A stretch of 63,994 nucleotides of DNA, taken from contig CAZNAD010000013.1 in NCBI GenBank assembly GCA_964571195.1, positions 1 through 63,994 on the forward strand, written 5' to 3'. The notes under the pieces are model-generated. The model had not been told where the DNA came from, did not search any database, and saw only the letters and a list, made by a program, of their open reading frames with translations. Position numbers and translations under genes: made by a program. Positions 44,591 to 53,106 of the stretch are shown here, in pieces; position 1 is the first letter of the stretch; each line of letters begins with the position of its first letter. Origin of the DNA: PALSA-1006 sp964571195 (GTDB lineage Bacteria > Pseudomonadota > Gammaproteobacteria > Burkholderiales > Gallionellaceae).

Positions 44591-45825
44591 ATCAAACCGT
44601 CATTCCGCAGGCATCAGAGCGTGCCATGTTGTTCACATTGGCCGCTATCCAGTTCAGCCATATCCTGGATTTTATGATCATGATGCCGCTCGGGCCGATG
44701 CTGATGCGCGAACTGGGCATTTCCACCCATGAATTCGGCTTATTGGTCGCTTCTTACAGTTTCAGCGCGGCTTTTTCCGGTTTGCTGGGGGCGGTCTTTG
44801 TCGACAGATTCGAGCGTAAGCGCTTGTTGCTCATCATGTTTGCCCTATTTGGGGTGGCGACGCTGGCTTGTGGTCTGGCTCCCGGCTATGTGACGCTGAT
44901 CGTGGCACGCGGTCTGGCGGGGGCGTTCGGCGGGGTATTGGGGGCATTGATCCAGACGGTGGTCGGGGATGCTATTCCGTTCGCGCGTCGCGCCAAGGCA
45001 AGTGCCACGGTCTCGGCGGCATTCGCCTTTTCGACGGTGGCGGGGGTGCCGCTGTCGTTATGGCTGGCAAGTTATTTTCACTGGCGTGCACCGTTTTTCT
45101 TCATCGTTGTACTGGTGATGATCTTCATGGTGATCGGTTGGCGGGTGTTGCCGGAACTGCACCAGCACCTGCACAAGGAAAAACAGGCGCATCCCTTCTC
45201 AGCCCTGTTCGCGGTGATGCGTGATGCCAATCACTGGCGCGCCATGACCTTGTCCGCGCTGATCATCTTCTCCGGTTTTACGGTCATTCCTTACATCACG
45301 GTGTATGCGGTGAACAATATCGCCATCAGCCAGCATGACATCGCTTATATCTATCTGGTGGGCGGAGCGGCGACCTTGTTTACCGCGCGCCTGATCGGAC
45401 ATTGGGCGGATGCACACGGCAAGGTGAAGGTTTATCGTTTGATCGCGTTTGCGGCGATGATCCCGTTGCTGGCGGTGACGCAAATACAATCGGCCTCGCT
45501 GGGCTGGTGGCTGGTGTGTACCACGCTGTTCTTTGTGCTGATCTCGGGACGTTTCATCCCGGCGATGGCGATCATCACTTCAGCGGCGCAACCAAGACTG
45601 CGCGGTACCTTCATGTCGCTTAATGCCACAGTGCAATCACTGGCGATGGGGCTGGCGGCGACCCTGAGCGGTTTCATCATCACCCAGCAGGGTAACGGGC
45701 AGATCAGCGGCTACCAGAACGTGGGGTATGTTGCGATTGCAGCTAACCTGTTGGCGATATGGTATGTTTCGCGTATCGCGATGCATGATGCTCATCCGAA
45801 CCTGCCGGATATCGCGCCGAAGTAA
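44587..45825 (+). CDS. MFS transporter
   Basis: A 412-residue 12-helix transporter of the major facilitator superfamily. The motif GLLGAVFVDRFERKRLLLIM between helices two and three matches the G-x3-D-R-x-G-R-R/K loop, and a second loop-like ARLIGHWADAHGKVKVYRLI appears at the start of the second half. The DHA1-type layout (AraJ/YdhP or multidrug exporters) fits, but the substrate is unknown. It is translationally coupled to rluC by a four-base overlap. Confidence 0.9.
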   Translation: MNQTVIPQASERAMLFTLAAIQFSHILDFMIMMPLGPMLMRELGISTHEFGLLVASYSFSAAFSGLLGAVFVDRFERKRLLLIMFALFGVATLACGLAPGYVTLIVARGLAGAFGGVLGALIQTVVGDAIPFARRAKASATVSAAFAFSTVAGVPLSLWLASYFHWRAPFFFIVVLVMIFMVIGWRVLPELHQHLHKEKQAHPFSALFAVMRDANHWRAMTLSALIIFSGFTVIPYITVYAVNNIAISQHDIAYIYLVGGAATLFTARLIGHWADAHGKVKVYRLIAFAAMIPLLAVTQIQSASLGWWLVCTTLFFVLISGRFIPAMAIITSAAQPRLRGTFMSLNATVQSLAMGLAATLSGFIITQQGNGQISGYQNVGYVAIAANLLAIWYVSRIAMHDAHPNLPDIAPK

Positions 45826-45889
45826 TCCTGCTCATCTTTTCGCCGCCCTTGCCGATAACTGAGGCATAGGCTGTTCGTAAGGAGGTGCC

Positions 45890-46204
45890 ATGCGTTACGT
45901 GACTAATATCCCACCCGCGACTACGAGTCCCAATACTCGTTATGTGACCGGACTGTCTGCCGCTCACGCGGTGTTGCCGGTACATCCGCATGAACAACCC
46001 GTCGTTACGCAGGTGACTCCCCACGAGCATGCCTATCGGGTTGAACCGCAACATCGTCCCCGTGTGCCGCTCGAAGATCGCCGCAAAGCTTGCCGCCGTG
46101 TCAATCACCAGGCAGTGCTGATCGAACTGCGTTCGGGAATCGACCGCCGCCACAATAATCTGCGGGAAGGTGATGTCGCGGAGCATATCGACATCGAGGT
46201 CTAA
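45890..46204 (+). CDS. Small hypothetical protein
   Basis: A 104-residue protein with a near-ideal ribosome-binding site (AAGGAGGT) seven bases before the ATG, which argues that it is real. It is rich in His, Pro, Val and Arg (AVLPVHPHEQPVVTQVTPHE), with a basic segment LEDRRKACRRVNHQAVLIEL. A DRR-x-n-DRR pattern (EDRRKACRR and GIDRRHNN) appears twice, as in some small stress- or flagella-associated proteins, but I assign no family. The 3' end overlaps the rlmM stop on the other strand by four bases. Confidence 0.7.
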   Translation: MRYVTNIPPATTSPNTRYVTGLSAAHAVLPVHPHEQPVVTQVTPHEHAYRVEPQHRPRVPLEDRRKACRRVNHQAVLIELRSGIDRRHNNLREGDVAEHIDIEV

Positions 46205-47238
46205 CGGCTGACTCTGGTCAGAAATACCGTCACTTCTTCGCGGTCGTGGTAAAGCTGTTTGACCGCCAGACGGTGGCGTATGCCTTTCGTGTTGAGCGCG
46301 CTGCGGATGGAGTCGAGCGCGGAGTTCAGCGCGGTCGCCCGTTTTTTCATGGGCAGTTTGAGGTTGAAAATGGCGCGTTGGGCGAATCCGTCGATAAACC
46401 ATTCCGTCATTAAAGTCGCAACGCGCTGCGGTTGCTCCACCATGTCGCACACCAGCCAATCCACGGGCTTTTGCGGGCGGAAGCGGAAGCCGTCCTGACG
46501 CAGATGTTTGATGGCAGGGTGTGATGCGGCAGCACCTTTGAGCGGCCCATTGTCTACCGCGATGACTTTTAATCCGCGTTGTGCCAGTTGCCAAGTCCAA
46601 CCGCCTGGCGCTGCGCCCAAATCCACGGCAGTCATGCCTGGCTTAAGCCATTGCGCCTGTTCCGCTTTGTCGAGAAAGACCTCAAATGCTTCCGCAAGTT
46701 TGAGATAGGAGCGGCTAGGGGCATCGTGCGCCATGCTGACGCGCTGGATGCCGTTGAGCGATGCCGCGCTGTTGCTTGGATCGCTACTGCCGAGCAGGGC
46801 GCGGTGCTTGTCCGGGAAAAAGATATGCAGGCGCGGCAGGGCTGGGTCATCCACCAAGCGTGCAGCCTCGCGCAGCTTGGCTTCCAGCAGCGGCTGAAAA
46901 CGCCGCGTGAAACCGGAAAGCATTTTGCCTTCGTTGCTGTCCGGCACTTCGAGATACAGCGCGCCAAATTGTTCCGGCGTGTCGGGGATGACCGAAAGCA
47001 GCGGGGTGAGGCGGTCGCGTTCGGGCAATTCGTCGAGTTCGCCATACAGCGAAATGAGTTGGCGCGCGAAGGCGAGTTGGGCGTAAGCCAGCCGGGGTTT
47101 GCCTTCCAGTACGACATAGCCGGAATTTTCGATGACTTCGAGAGGCTTGGCCTGGGTCTCTTCTACGCAATCTCGTTCAAAGCCGGGACGGCAATAGATC
47201 AGCCAATGTGTCAACTCGGAGCGGGTAAGGTGGCTCAC
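46201..47238 (-). CDS. rlmM: 23S rRNA (cytidine-2498-2'-O)-methyltransferase
   Basis: A 345-residue RlmM. An N-terminal THUMP-like part starts LTHWLIYCRPGFERDCVEET. The C-terminal Rossmann methyltransferase has the S-adenosylmethionine loop GMTAVDLGAAPGGWTWQLAQ and the catalytic region VDWLVCDMVEQP. Family length is right. Its start overlaps the end of the FAD/4Fe-4S oxidoreductase gene by four bases, so this housekeeping gene appears to be transcribed behind the electron-transfer gene. Confidence 0.94.
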   Translation of the reverse strand: MSHLTRSELTHWLIYCRPGFERDCVEETQAKPLEVIENSGYVVLEGKPRLAYAQLAFARQLISLYGELDELPERDRLTPLLSVIPDTPEQFGALYLEVPDSNEGKMLSGFTRRFQPLLEAKLREAARLVDDPALPRLHIFFPDKHRALLGSSDPSNSAASLNGIQRVSMAHDAPSRSYLKLAEAFEVFLDKAEQAQWLKPGMTAVDLGAAPGGWTWQLAQRGLKVIAVDNGPLKGAAASHPAIKHLRQDGFRFRPQKPVDWLVCDMVEQPQRVATLMTEWFIDGFAQRAIFNLKLPMKKRATALNSALDSIRSALNTKGIRHRLAVKQLYHDREEVTVFLTRVSR

Positions 47239-48542
47239 TCGGTGCCAAACTTGGTTTCCACCATCACACCGATGGATTTCAGGAACGGTGTAGGCAAGGT
47301 ACCGCCAGCGCAGACGATGACGGCGTCATTGGGGATTTCGCTTTCCTGATCGCCGTATTTGATCACCAGCGTTTTCTTGTCGATGGTTTTAACGCCGGAC
47401 TTCAAATAGATTTTGACTTTGCCGCTGTCCGACATGGTTTGCAGGCGGTCGCGGTTCTTGGCTTTGGCTCCGCTGAATGCGGCGCCAAACGATTCTCCCC
47501 GTGCGGACAGAGAAACTGTGGTGCCGGGCTGGTCGGCAATCGCCATCGCGGCTTCCAGCGCGCTATCACCGCCACCGACCACCAGTACATGCATGTTGCG
47601 GTATTGCTCCGGGTCGATCAGGCGGTACACCACTTTGGGCAGCTCTTCGCCGGGCACGCCGAGTTTGCGCGGAGTACCGCGTCGCCCGATGGCAAGTAAT
47701 ACCGAGCGGGTCTCATAGCTTCCCTTTGAAGTCTTGACGACAAAACCTTTGTCGGTCGGGGTGATGCCTTCCATGCGTTCGTTCAGATTGAGTTTGATGC
47801 CGGTCTTGTTGATGATGCCGTGCCAGAATTCAAGTAGTTTCTCCTTGCTGACCTCATACATCTTCACTTCACCGATGATGGGCAGCTTGACTGGCGCGGT
47901 CATGGCGATCTTGTTGCGCGGATACTGGAAGATCGCGCCGCCTAGCGATTCCTCTTGCTCGACCAGCAGGTATTTCAGTTTTTTGTCGATGGCGGTCAGC
48001 GCGGCACCCAGTCCGGCAGGCCCCGCGCCGACGATGACCACATCGAGCGGGGTACCGTTGTTTTTGAGCTTGCTAATAGAGTCCATCGCTTGCGAGCCTT
48101 GGGTGACTGCCTTGCGGATCAAGCCCATACCGCCCAGTTCGCCTGCGATGAAAATGCCGGGAACATTGGTTTCAAAAGTGGGGGAAACTTGCGGGATGTC
48201 CATGCCGCGTTTTTCTGTGCCGAATACCAGTGTGATCGCGTTGTGCGGGCAGGCCGCCGCGCAGGCTCCGTGGCCGATGCAGTGAGTGGGATTGATGAGT
48301 ACGGCCTTGCCTTTAATCATGCCGAGGGCGCTTTCGGGGCAGGCGGTGATGCAGCTACCCGATCCCAGACATTTCTTCGGATCAATCAGCGGATGGAGCG
48401 AGGAGGGTTCGGTTAGCCCGGCTTCGATAGACTCATTCATCTGCTCGACGGCGGCGCTCTCTTTCTTGTTCCGATTGCTCAGGTAGAAATAGACGATGAT
48501 GACCAGCGGCACGAGGTAAACGGCGAAATCGAAAATATCCAT
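47235..48542 (-). CDS. Membrane-anchored FAD oxidoreductase with two 4Fe-4S clusters
   Basis: A 435-residue redox protein. One N-terminal membrane helix (FAVYLVPLVIIVYFYLS) is followed by a two-cluster ferredoxin region: CLGSGSCITACPESA and CIGHGACAAACPHNA. The rest is a thioredoxin-reductase-like flavoprotein: FAD motif VVIVGAGPAGLGAALTA, NAD(P) motif VLVVGGGDSALEAAMAIA, and a final VIVCAGGTLPTPFLKSIG. No redox-active CxxC of thioredoxin reductase is seen. It is well suited to move electrons between a membrane pool and NAD(P)H. It is transcribed divergently from the cytochrome b gene, sharing a 227-base control region, and it overlaps rlmM downstream. Confidence 0.9.
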   Translation of the reverse strand: MDIFDFAVYLVPLVIIVYFYLSNRNKKESAAVEQMNESIEAGLTEPSSLHPLIDPKKCLGSGSCITACPESALGMIKGKAVLINPTHCIGHGACAAACPHNAITLVFGTEKRGMDIPQVSPTFETNVPGIFIAGELGGMGLIRKAVTQGSQAMDSISKLKNNGTPLDVVIVGAGPAGLGAALTAIDKKLKYLLVEQEESLGGAIFQYPRNKIAMTAPVKLPIIGEVKMYEVSKEKLLEFWHGIINKTGIKLNLNERMEGITPTDKGFVVKTSKGSYETRSVLLAIGRRGTPRKLGVPGEELPKVVYRLIDPEQYRNMHVLVVGGGDSALEAAMAIADQPGTTVSLSARGESFGAAFSGAKAKNRDRLQTMSDSGKVKIYLKSGVKTIDKKTLVIKYGDQESEIPNDAVIVCAGGTLPTPFLKSIGVMVETKFGTE

Positions 48543-48606
48543 GATGTTGAATTGGGGCTCTTAATAGTTAAGCGACGGGAGGCAGTTTACCTGACTAAAT
48601 GAGTTG

Positions 48607-48645
48607 GTGGGAAAATTTCCCACTTTAAAAACTTTATCGTATAAT
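48607..48645 (+). promoter_or_regulatory. Promoter and palindromic operator of the cytochrome locus
   Basis: GTGGGAAAATTTCCCAC (48607-48623) is a perfect 8+1+8 palindrome. A TATAAT lies at 48640-48645 and a -35-like TTCCCA at 48617-48622, spacer 17, so the palindrome covers the -35 box. A second TATAAT at 48721-48726 is nearer the gene start. The site lies in the divergent region between the FAD/4Fe-4S gene and the cytochrome genes. Confidence 0.6.
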
Positions 48646-48769
48646 GCCAAAAACGAGAGGGCATTTTATGTCGACGGCGGGCAGATGACAATTGTGCTGT
48701 GGGTGAGGTCGTGCTCTGGCTATAATGCTCACGTGACTGTTTCAGGCGCGGAATTTTTAAGGATTTGAG

Positions 48770-49657
48770 ATGAGTCAAAAGAATCGATCAGAACATGTGG
48801 GTTGGCTGATATTCATTAGCATCGTGGGCATTGTCACGATTGGTGGCTATTTTGTGCTGTATCCGCAGACCTTGTACAAGCCGGGAGAGGAGTTGTTCGA
48901 TACCGGCTATAACCTAGGGTTGGCCGGTGGGCTGATGATGTTGGCGCTGTTGCTTTACCCGCTGCGCAAACGGATCAAATTCTTCGAGAATCTGGGCGTA
49001 TTGCCGGTCTGGTTCAAGTGGCACATGGTGCTCGGTATCCTCGGTCCGCTGACTATCGTTTTTCACTCCACCTATCACGTCTATATTCCCTTCATCCATC
49101 CGCAGGGCTCGGTGAATGCCGCAGTGGCGATGTTGTGCATGCTGTTGGTGTCCGGTAGCGGCACCTTCGGGCGTTTTTTCTATACCAAGATTCACCACGG
49201 TTTGTATGGTCGTCAGGCCTCTCTTACGGAATTGTCTTCCAGCGTCGATCAGGCGGGTGACATCAAGACGCTGTTGAGTTTTGCTCCCGAGGTGGAGCGT
49301 AAGTTGCTGGAGTTTCGCGTGCGTGCAGAGGCGCGTGCGAAGGAATCCGGCCTGGGCTTGGGGCATTTCGTTGCGGTGGGTTTTCAGGCGATGTCGCTGC
49401 GCCGTGTGGTGGCTAAGGAGTTGTGGAGCGTGATGCTGGCGCAGGCTCAGGAGCAAAAGCTCGATAATGCCGAAGTGGCGAAGAAATATGTCGAGCACAA
49501 GACGGCAGTGGCCGATTACATCAATGCTGTGCGTGACGTGGCTCAATTCCGTACCTATGAGCGCTTGTTCTCATGGTGGCACATCTTCCACATCCCGCTG
49601 GTGTATATGATGGTGTTCAGCGCGTTCTATCACGTGTATGCCGTGCATGCTTATTAA
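48770..49657 (+). CDS. b-type cytochrome / ferric-reductase-like membrane protein
   Basis: A 295-residue inner-membrane protein with about five helices: LIFISIVGIVTIGGYFVLY, LGLAGGLMMLALLLYPL, the segment after VWFKWHMVLGILGPLTIVFH, AVAMLCMLLVSGSGTFGRFF, and near the C terminus WHIFHIPLVYMMVFSAFYHVY. Histidine pairs at WHMVLG/FHSTYHVY and WWHIFH/FYHVYAVH are positioned to hold two b hemes across the membrane. A long soluble helical loop (about residues 150-260) lies before the last helix. It opens a four-gene plus-strand cytochrome operon and probably exchanges electrons with the quinone pool. Confidence 0.85.
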   Translation: MSQKNRSEHVGWLIFISIVGIVTIGGYFVLYPQTLYKPGEELFDTGYNLGLAGGLMMLALLLYPLRKRIKFFENLGVLPVWFKWHMVLGILGPLTIVFHSTYHVYIPFIHPQGSVNAAVAMLCMLLVSGSGTFGRFFYTKIHHGLYGRQASLTELSSSVDQAGDIKTLLSFAPEVERKLLEFRVRAEARAKESGLGLGHFVAVGFQAMSLRRVVAKELWSVMLAQAQEQKLDNAEVAKKYVEHKTAVADYINAVRDVAQFRTYERLFSWWHIFHIPLVYMMVFSAFYHVYAVHAY

Positions 49658-49679
49658 TCCAATGACCTTCTGATCGAAC

Positions 49680-51680
49680 ATGAGTCTATTCATCCGAATC
49701 TTTTTGCTGGTGAGCCTGTGTTGCGGGCTGCCGATGACTGCTTCCGCGAACAAATTGTTGATGCCGGGAGATGTGATCAAGGGGCATGCGAAGGATGAAG
49801 CGGACTGTGAGAAATGCCACAAGAAGTTCGATAAAGCTGCCCAGGATGGTTTGTGCATGGCTTGCCATAAAGACGTAGGCAAGGATGTCAACGAGAAACG
49901 CGGCTTCCACGGGCGTTTGCAAGAGCAGAAGGACTGCAAGAGCTGCCACACCGACCATAAGGGGCGCGATGCCAAGATTGTCGTTCTGGATACTGCGAAA
50001 TTTGACCACGCGCAGACCGACTTTGTACTGAAGGGCGGGCACCTGAAAGAGAAGGTCAAGTGCAAGGATTGCCACGCCGAAGGCAAGAAATACAGTGAAG
50101 CACCTTCCTTGTGCAACAGTTGCCACAAGAAAGACGACAAACATAAAGGTGGCCTGGGAACCGACTGTGCGAAATGCCACGTCGACAAGGACTGGAAGAC
50201 TACCAACTTTGACCATAACAAGACCAACTTCAAGTTGCTCGACAAGCACATCGACGTGAAGTGCGACAAGTGCCATATCAACGGCAAGTACAAAGACACG
50301 CCCAAGACCTGCGTTGCCTGCCACAAGAAGGACGACGACAAGGCGCACAAGGGCAAGTTGGGGCCGGATTGCGCTAAGTGCCACAGCGAGAAGGACTGGA
50401 AGACCACCAAGTTCGATCACGACAAGACCAACTTCAAGCTGCTGGGCAAGCACGATGAAGTGAAGTGCGACAAGTGCCATATCGACAAGAAATACAAAGA
50501 CACGCCCAAGTTGTGCAACTCGTGCCACAAGAAGGACGATGACAAGGCGCACAAAGGCAAATTCGGGCCAAAGTGCGAGACTTGCCACACCGAGCGTGAC
50601 TGGAAAGAGATCCTGTTCGATCACGAGAAAAAAACCAAATTCCCGTTATTGGGCAAACATCGCGCGCCCTTGAAATGTGTGAGCTGCCACAAGGGCGATC
50701 TGTACAAGGACAAGTTGCAGATGACTTGTGTGTCGTGCCACAAGAAGGACGACGACAAGGCACACAAGGGCAACTTCGGGCCGAAGTGCGAGAGTTGCCA
50801 TACCGAGCGTGACTGGAAAGAGATCCTGTTCGATCACGATAAGAAGACCAAGTTCGCCTTGCTGGGCAAACATCGCGCGCCCTTGAAATGTGTGAGCTGC
50901 CATAAGGGCGATCTGTACAAGGACAAGTTGCAGATGACTTGTGTGTCGTGCCACAAGAAGGACGACGACAAGGCACACAAAGGCAACTTTGGGCCGAAGT
51001 GCGAGAGTTGCCACACCGAGCGCGACTGGAAAGACATCCTGTTCGATCATGCGAAACAGACCAAATATCCTTTGCTCGGCAAACACCGTCCGCCAGTGAA
51101 ATGTGTGGCTTGCCACAAGGGCGACCTGTACAAGGACAAGTTGCAGACCACTTGTATTTCGTGCCACGAGAAAGACGACAAACACAAGGGGCAAGAAGGT
51201 AAGAAATGCGAGACTTGCCATAACGAGCAGGATTGGAAGAAGACCACCTTCAAACACAACACCATGTCCAAGTTCCCGCTACTGGGCGGGCATGCGCTGG
51301 TGGAGTGCAAGAAGTGTCACGCTGCGCCGACCTTCAAGGATGCCAAGTCGGATTGTTTCTCCTGCCACGAAAAAGATGATGAGAAGATCCATAAGCGTCG
51401 TTTGGGTACCGAGTGCCAGGAATGCCATACCGTACGCAGTTGGAAGTCCTGGGATTTTGATCACGACAAGACTGAGTTCAAATTGACCGGCCCGCACAAG
51501 AATATCTTTGATTGTTACAAGTGCCACCAGCGTCCAATGTCCGGCAAAGTCAAAGCGTCGAAGACCTGCGGTGGTTGCCATGACCGAGATGATGTACACA
51601 ACGGAGATTTTGGCCCGCAGTGTGACCGTTGCCATAACGGCGACAAATGGCGCGATGTAAAAGTCGGGGTCGGGAAATAA
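49680..51680 (+). CDS. 27-heme periplasmic cytochrome c made of triheme repeats
   Basis: A 666-residue secreted multiheme cytochrome with signal peptide ending MTASANK. I count 27 CxxCH motifs. After three N-terminal hemes, eight repeats of about 68-71 residues follow, each with three CxxCH and three extra histidines (in AHKG, FDH and GKH or equivalents) able to serve as second axial ligands. The core repeat reads CVSCHKGDLYKDKLQ, CVSCHKKDDDKAHKG, CESCHTERDWK. The central units share a 213-base period at DNA level, nearly identical. The protein is highly lysine-rich. Without a barrel or lipobox it should be a soluble wire spanning the periplasm. The start is 22 bases after the b-cytochrome gene. 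It fits the large periplasmic cytochrome of PCC3-type loci. Confidence 0.95.
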   Translation: MSLFIRIFLLVSLCCGLPMTASANKLLMPGDVIKGHAKDEADCEKCHKKFDKAAQDGLCMACHKDVGKDVNEKRGFHGRLQEQKDCKSCHTDHKGRDAKIVVLDTAKFDHAQTDFVLKGGHLKEKVKCKDCHAEGKKYSEAPSLCNSCHKKDDKHKGGLGTDCAKCHVDKDWKTTNFDHNKTNFKLLDKHIDVKCDKCHINGKYKDTPKTCVACHKKDDDKAHKGKLGPDCAKCHSEKDWKTTKFDHDKTNFKLLGKHDEVKCDKCHIDKKYKDTPKLCNSCHKKDDDKAHKGKFGPKCETCHTERDWKEILFDHEKKTKFPLLGKHRAPLKCVSCHKGDLYKDKLQMTCVSCHKKDDDKAHKGNFGPKCESCHTERDWKEILFDHDKKTKFALLGKHRAPLKCVSCHKGDLYKDKLQMTCVSCHKKDDDKAHKGNFGPKCESCHTERDWKDILFDHAKQTKYPLLGKHRPPVKCVACHKGDLYKDKLQTTCISCHEKDDKHKGQEGKKCETCHNEQDWKKTTFKHNTMSKFPLLGGHALVECKKCHAAPTFKDAKSDCFSCHEKDDEKIHKRRLGTECQECHTVRSWKSWDFDHDKTEFKLTGPHKNIFDCYKCHQRPMSGKVKASKTCGGCHDRDDVHNGDFGPQCDRCHNGDKWRDVKVGVGK

Positions 51681-51866
51681 CCGACCGTTCGTCAGAAAAG
51701 AAGGACGTTTCGTCGGTAGTCTCTGCCCATCGGGCGACGACAATCAAGCGGACGGGGGGCTTTGTGGCAGATTTGGGTTGTTGGTAGCATGTTTTCACTC
51801 TGGCGCGGGAGCCGGGGTGGCCGATTCTAAAAGAAGTGAAGTGGAACCATTGTTGAGGAGAAGAAA

Positions 51867-53009
51867 ATGAAGTCGAATCCATCGTACAAAACGTTTTTGA
51901 TGCCCAGATTCTTGCTGTCGGCATTGGTGATGTTGTCGCTTTCTGTCTTCTCGGCACTCGCTTCTGCCGCCCAGCCGGATGCCGCCCAGTCCGGCGGACG
52001 TGACTTCAATCATATGTCTACCGGTTTCCCATTGGTCGGGTTGCACGCCAGCGCAGAATGCGGCAGTTGCCATGTGGGGGGCGTGTTCAAGGGTACGCCG
52101 CGCAATTGCTCCGGTTGTCACGCCAAAGGCAAACGTGTTGTGGCTACCGCGATGTCGTCCAAACACTTGATCACCACGGAAGCATGCGATGTGTGCCATA
52201 CCAATGCGGTCACTTTCTACGGTGCGCGTTATAACCACGGCAAGGCAGTATCGGGACAATGCACCAGTTGCCACAACGGTCTGATCGCCACCGGCAGGGC
52301 GGCAAGCCATTCCAGCGGTAGTAAAGCGACGAAATCCTGCGATAGTTGCCATCGTACGACAGCCTGGCTGCCTTCCTCCTGGAACCATTATTCGGTCACG
52401 GCAAAATGTGTGACTTGCCATGTGGCCGGCGGAGAAGGCTCGACCTACGTGCGTACGATGGTAGCAGGCACAACGCCGGAGGCTTTTGCTCACAGCTACA
52501 CGTCCATCTCCGATTGCGAGTCGTGCCATACCAAATATACGACTTGGTCAGGAGCGATTTATGACCATACAGGAGCGGGTGCTTCAACTGCCTGTTCAAG
52601 CTGCCACGATGGCAGCAAAGCTACCGGTAAAGCTCAAAAGTCTGGGCACGTAACTACTAGTGCTGAATGTACCGAGTGTCACACCGGCGGAACCCGGACA
52701 TGGTCAGGAGCACTTGGTGGTGCACCGAGCAATCACAGCGCACTGAATACGGCATCCGGTTGCAAGGTCTGCCATGTGGGCGCTGCTACGACTCACGTAA
52801 CCGGAGCCACGCTGCACGGTTATATTTCGGCTTCTTGTTATACCTGCCACGGTTCAAGTCGTACCTCCGTGTTCACTTCTATTGGTAGAACATACCCTTG
52901 GCCGAGCTATCATGAGTCAAGCAAAAACCCGAGTGCTGCTGACTGCTCTGCCAGCGGCTGTCATAGACCAGCAGGAAGTAAAGGCACCTCATACGTTAAT
53001 TGGGACTGA
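51867..53009 (+). CDS. Second multiheme cytochrome c (11 CxxCH plus one CX4CH)
   Basis: A 380-residue secreted cytochrome. The signal peptide spans about residues 1-35 (LLSALVMLSLSVFSALASAAQ); no lipobox is present. Eleven CxxCH motifs run from CGSCHVGG to CYTCHGSS. A twelfth possible site near the C terminus is CSASGCH, with four residues between the cysteines. Composition is Ser/Thr/Gly/Ala-rich and low in Lys, the opposite of the 27-heme protein, and similar to cytochromes inserted in or exposed through outer-membrane porins. It sits between the 27-heme gene and the barrel gene, which supports a role as the heme wire inside the pore. Confidence 0.92.
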   Translation: MKSNPSYKTFLMPRFLLSALVMLSLSVFSALASAAQPDAAQSGGRDFNHMSTGFPLVGLHASAECGSCHVGGVFKGTPRNCSGCHAKGKRVVATAMSSKHLITTEACDVCHTNAVTFYGARYNHGKAVSGQCTSCHNGLIATGRAASHSSGSKATKSCDSCHRTTAWLPSSWNHYSVTAKCVTCHVAGGEGSTYVRTMVAGTTPEAFAHSYTSISDCESCHTKYTTWSGAIYDHTGAGASTACSSCHDGSKATGKAQKSGHVTTSAECTECHTGGTRTWSGALGGAPSNHSALNTASGCKVCHVGAATTHVTGATLHGYISASCYTCHGSSRTSVFTSIGRTYPWPSYHESSKNPSAADCSASGCHRPAGSKGTSYVNWD

Positions 53010-53106
53010 CCTTCTTTGGCGGGCGGCGAAAGATGCTGCCCGTCGTTCAAACTAAAACCATAAATGATGGCCTCTCAAGGCATTCAGAAACTGTCGAGGA
53101 GTAGAG

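Noticed and set aside
45743..46600. 285-codon minus-strand frame over the small hypothetical gene and rlmM
   Set aside because: It overlaps the real rlmM frame and a gene with a near-perfect ribosome-binding site; composition is that of a shadow frame.
49900..51500. Regular repeats resembling a CRISPR array
   Set aside because: The period (204-213 bases) lies within an open frame coding for CxxCH units; there are no short repeats with unique spacers.
53021..53041. Hairpin GGGCGGC / GCTGCCC between the second cytochrome and the barrel gene
   Set aside because: The stem is short, has one wobble pair and no T tract; it may be a processing site but is not called a terminator.
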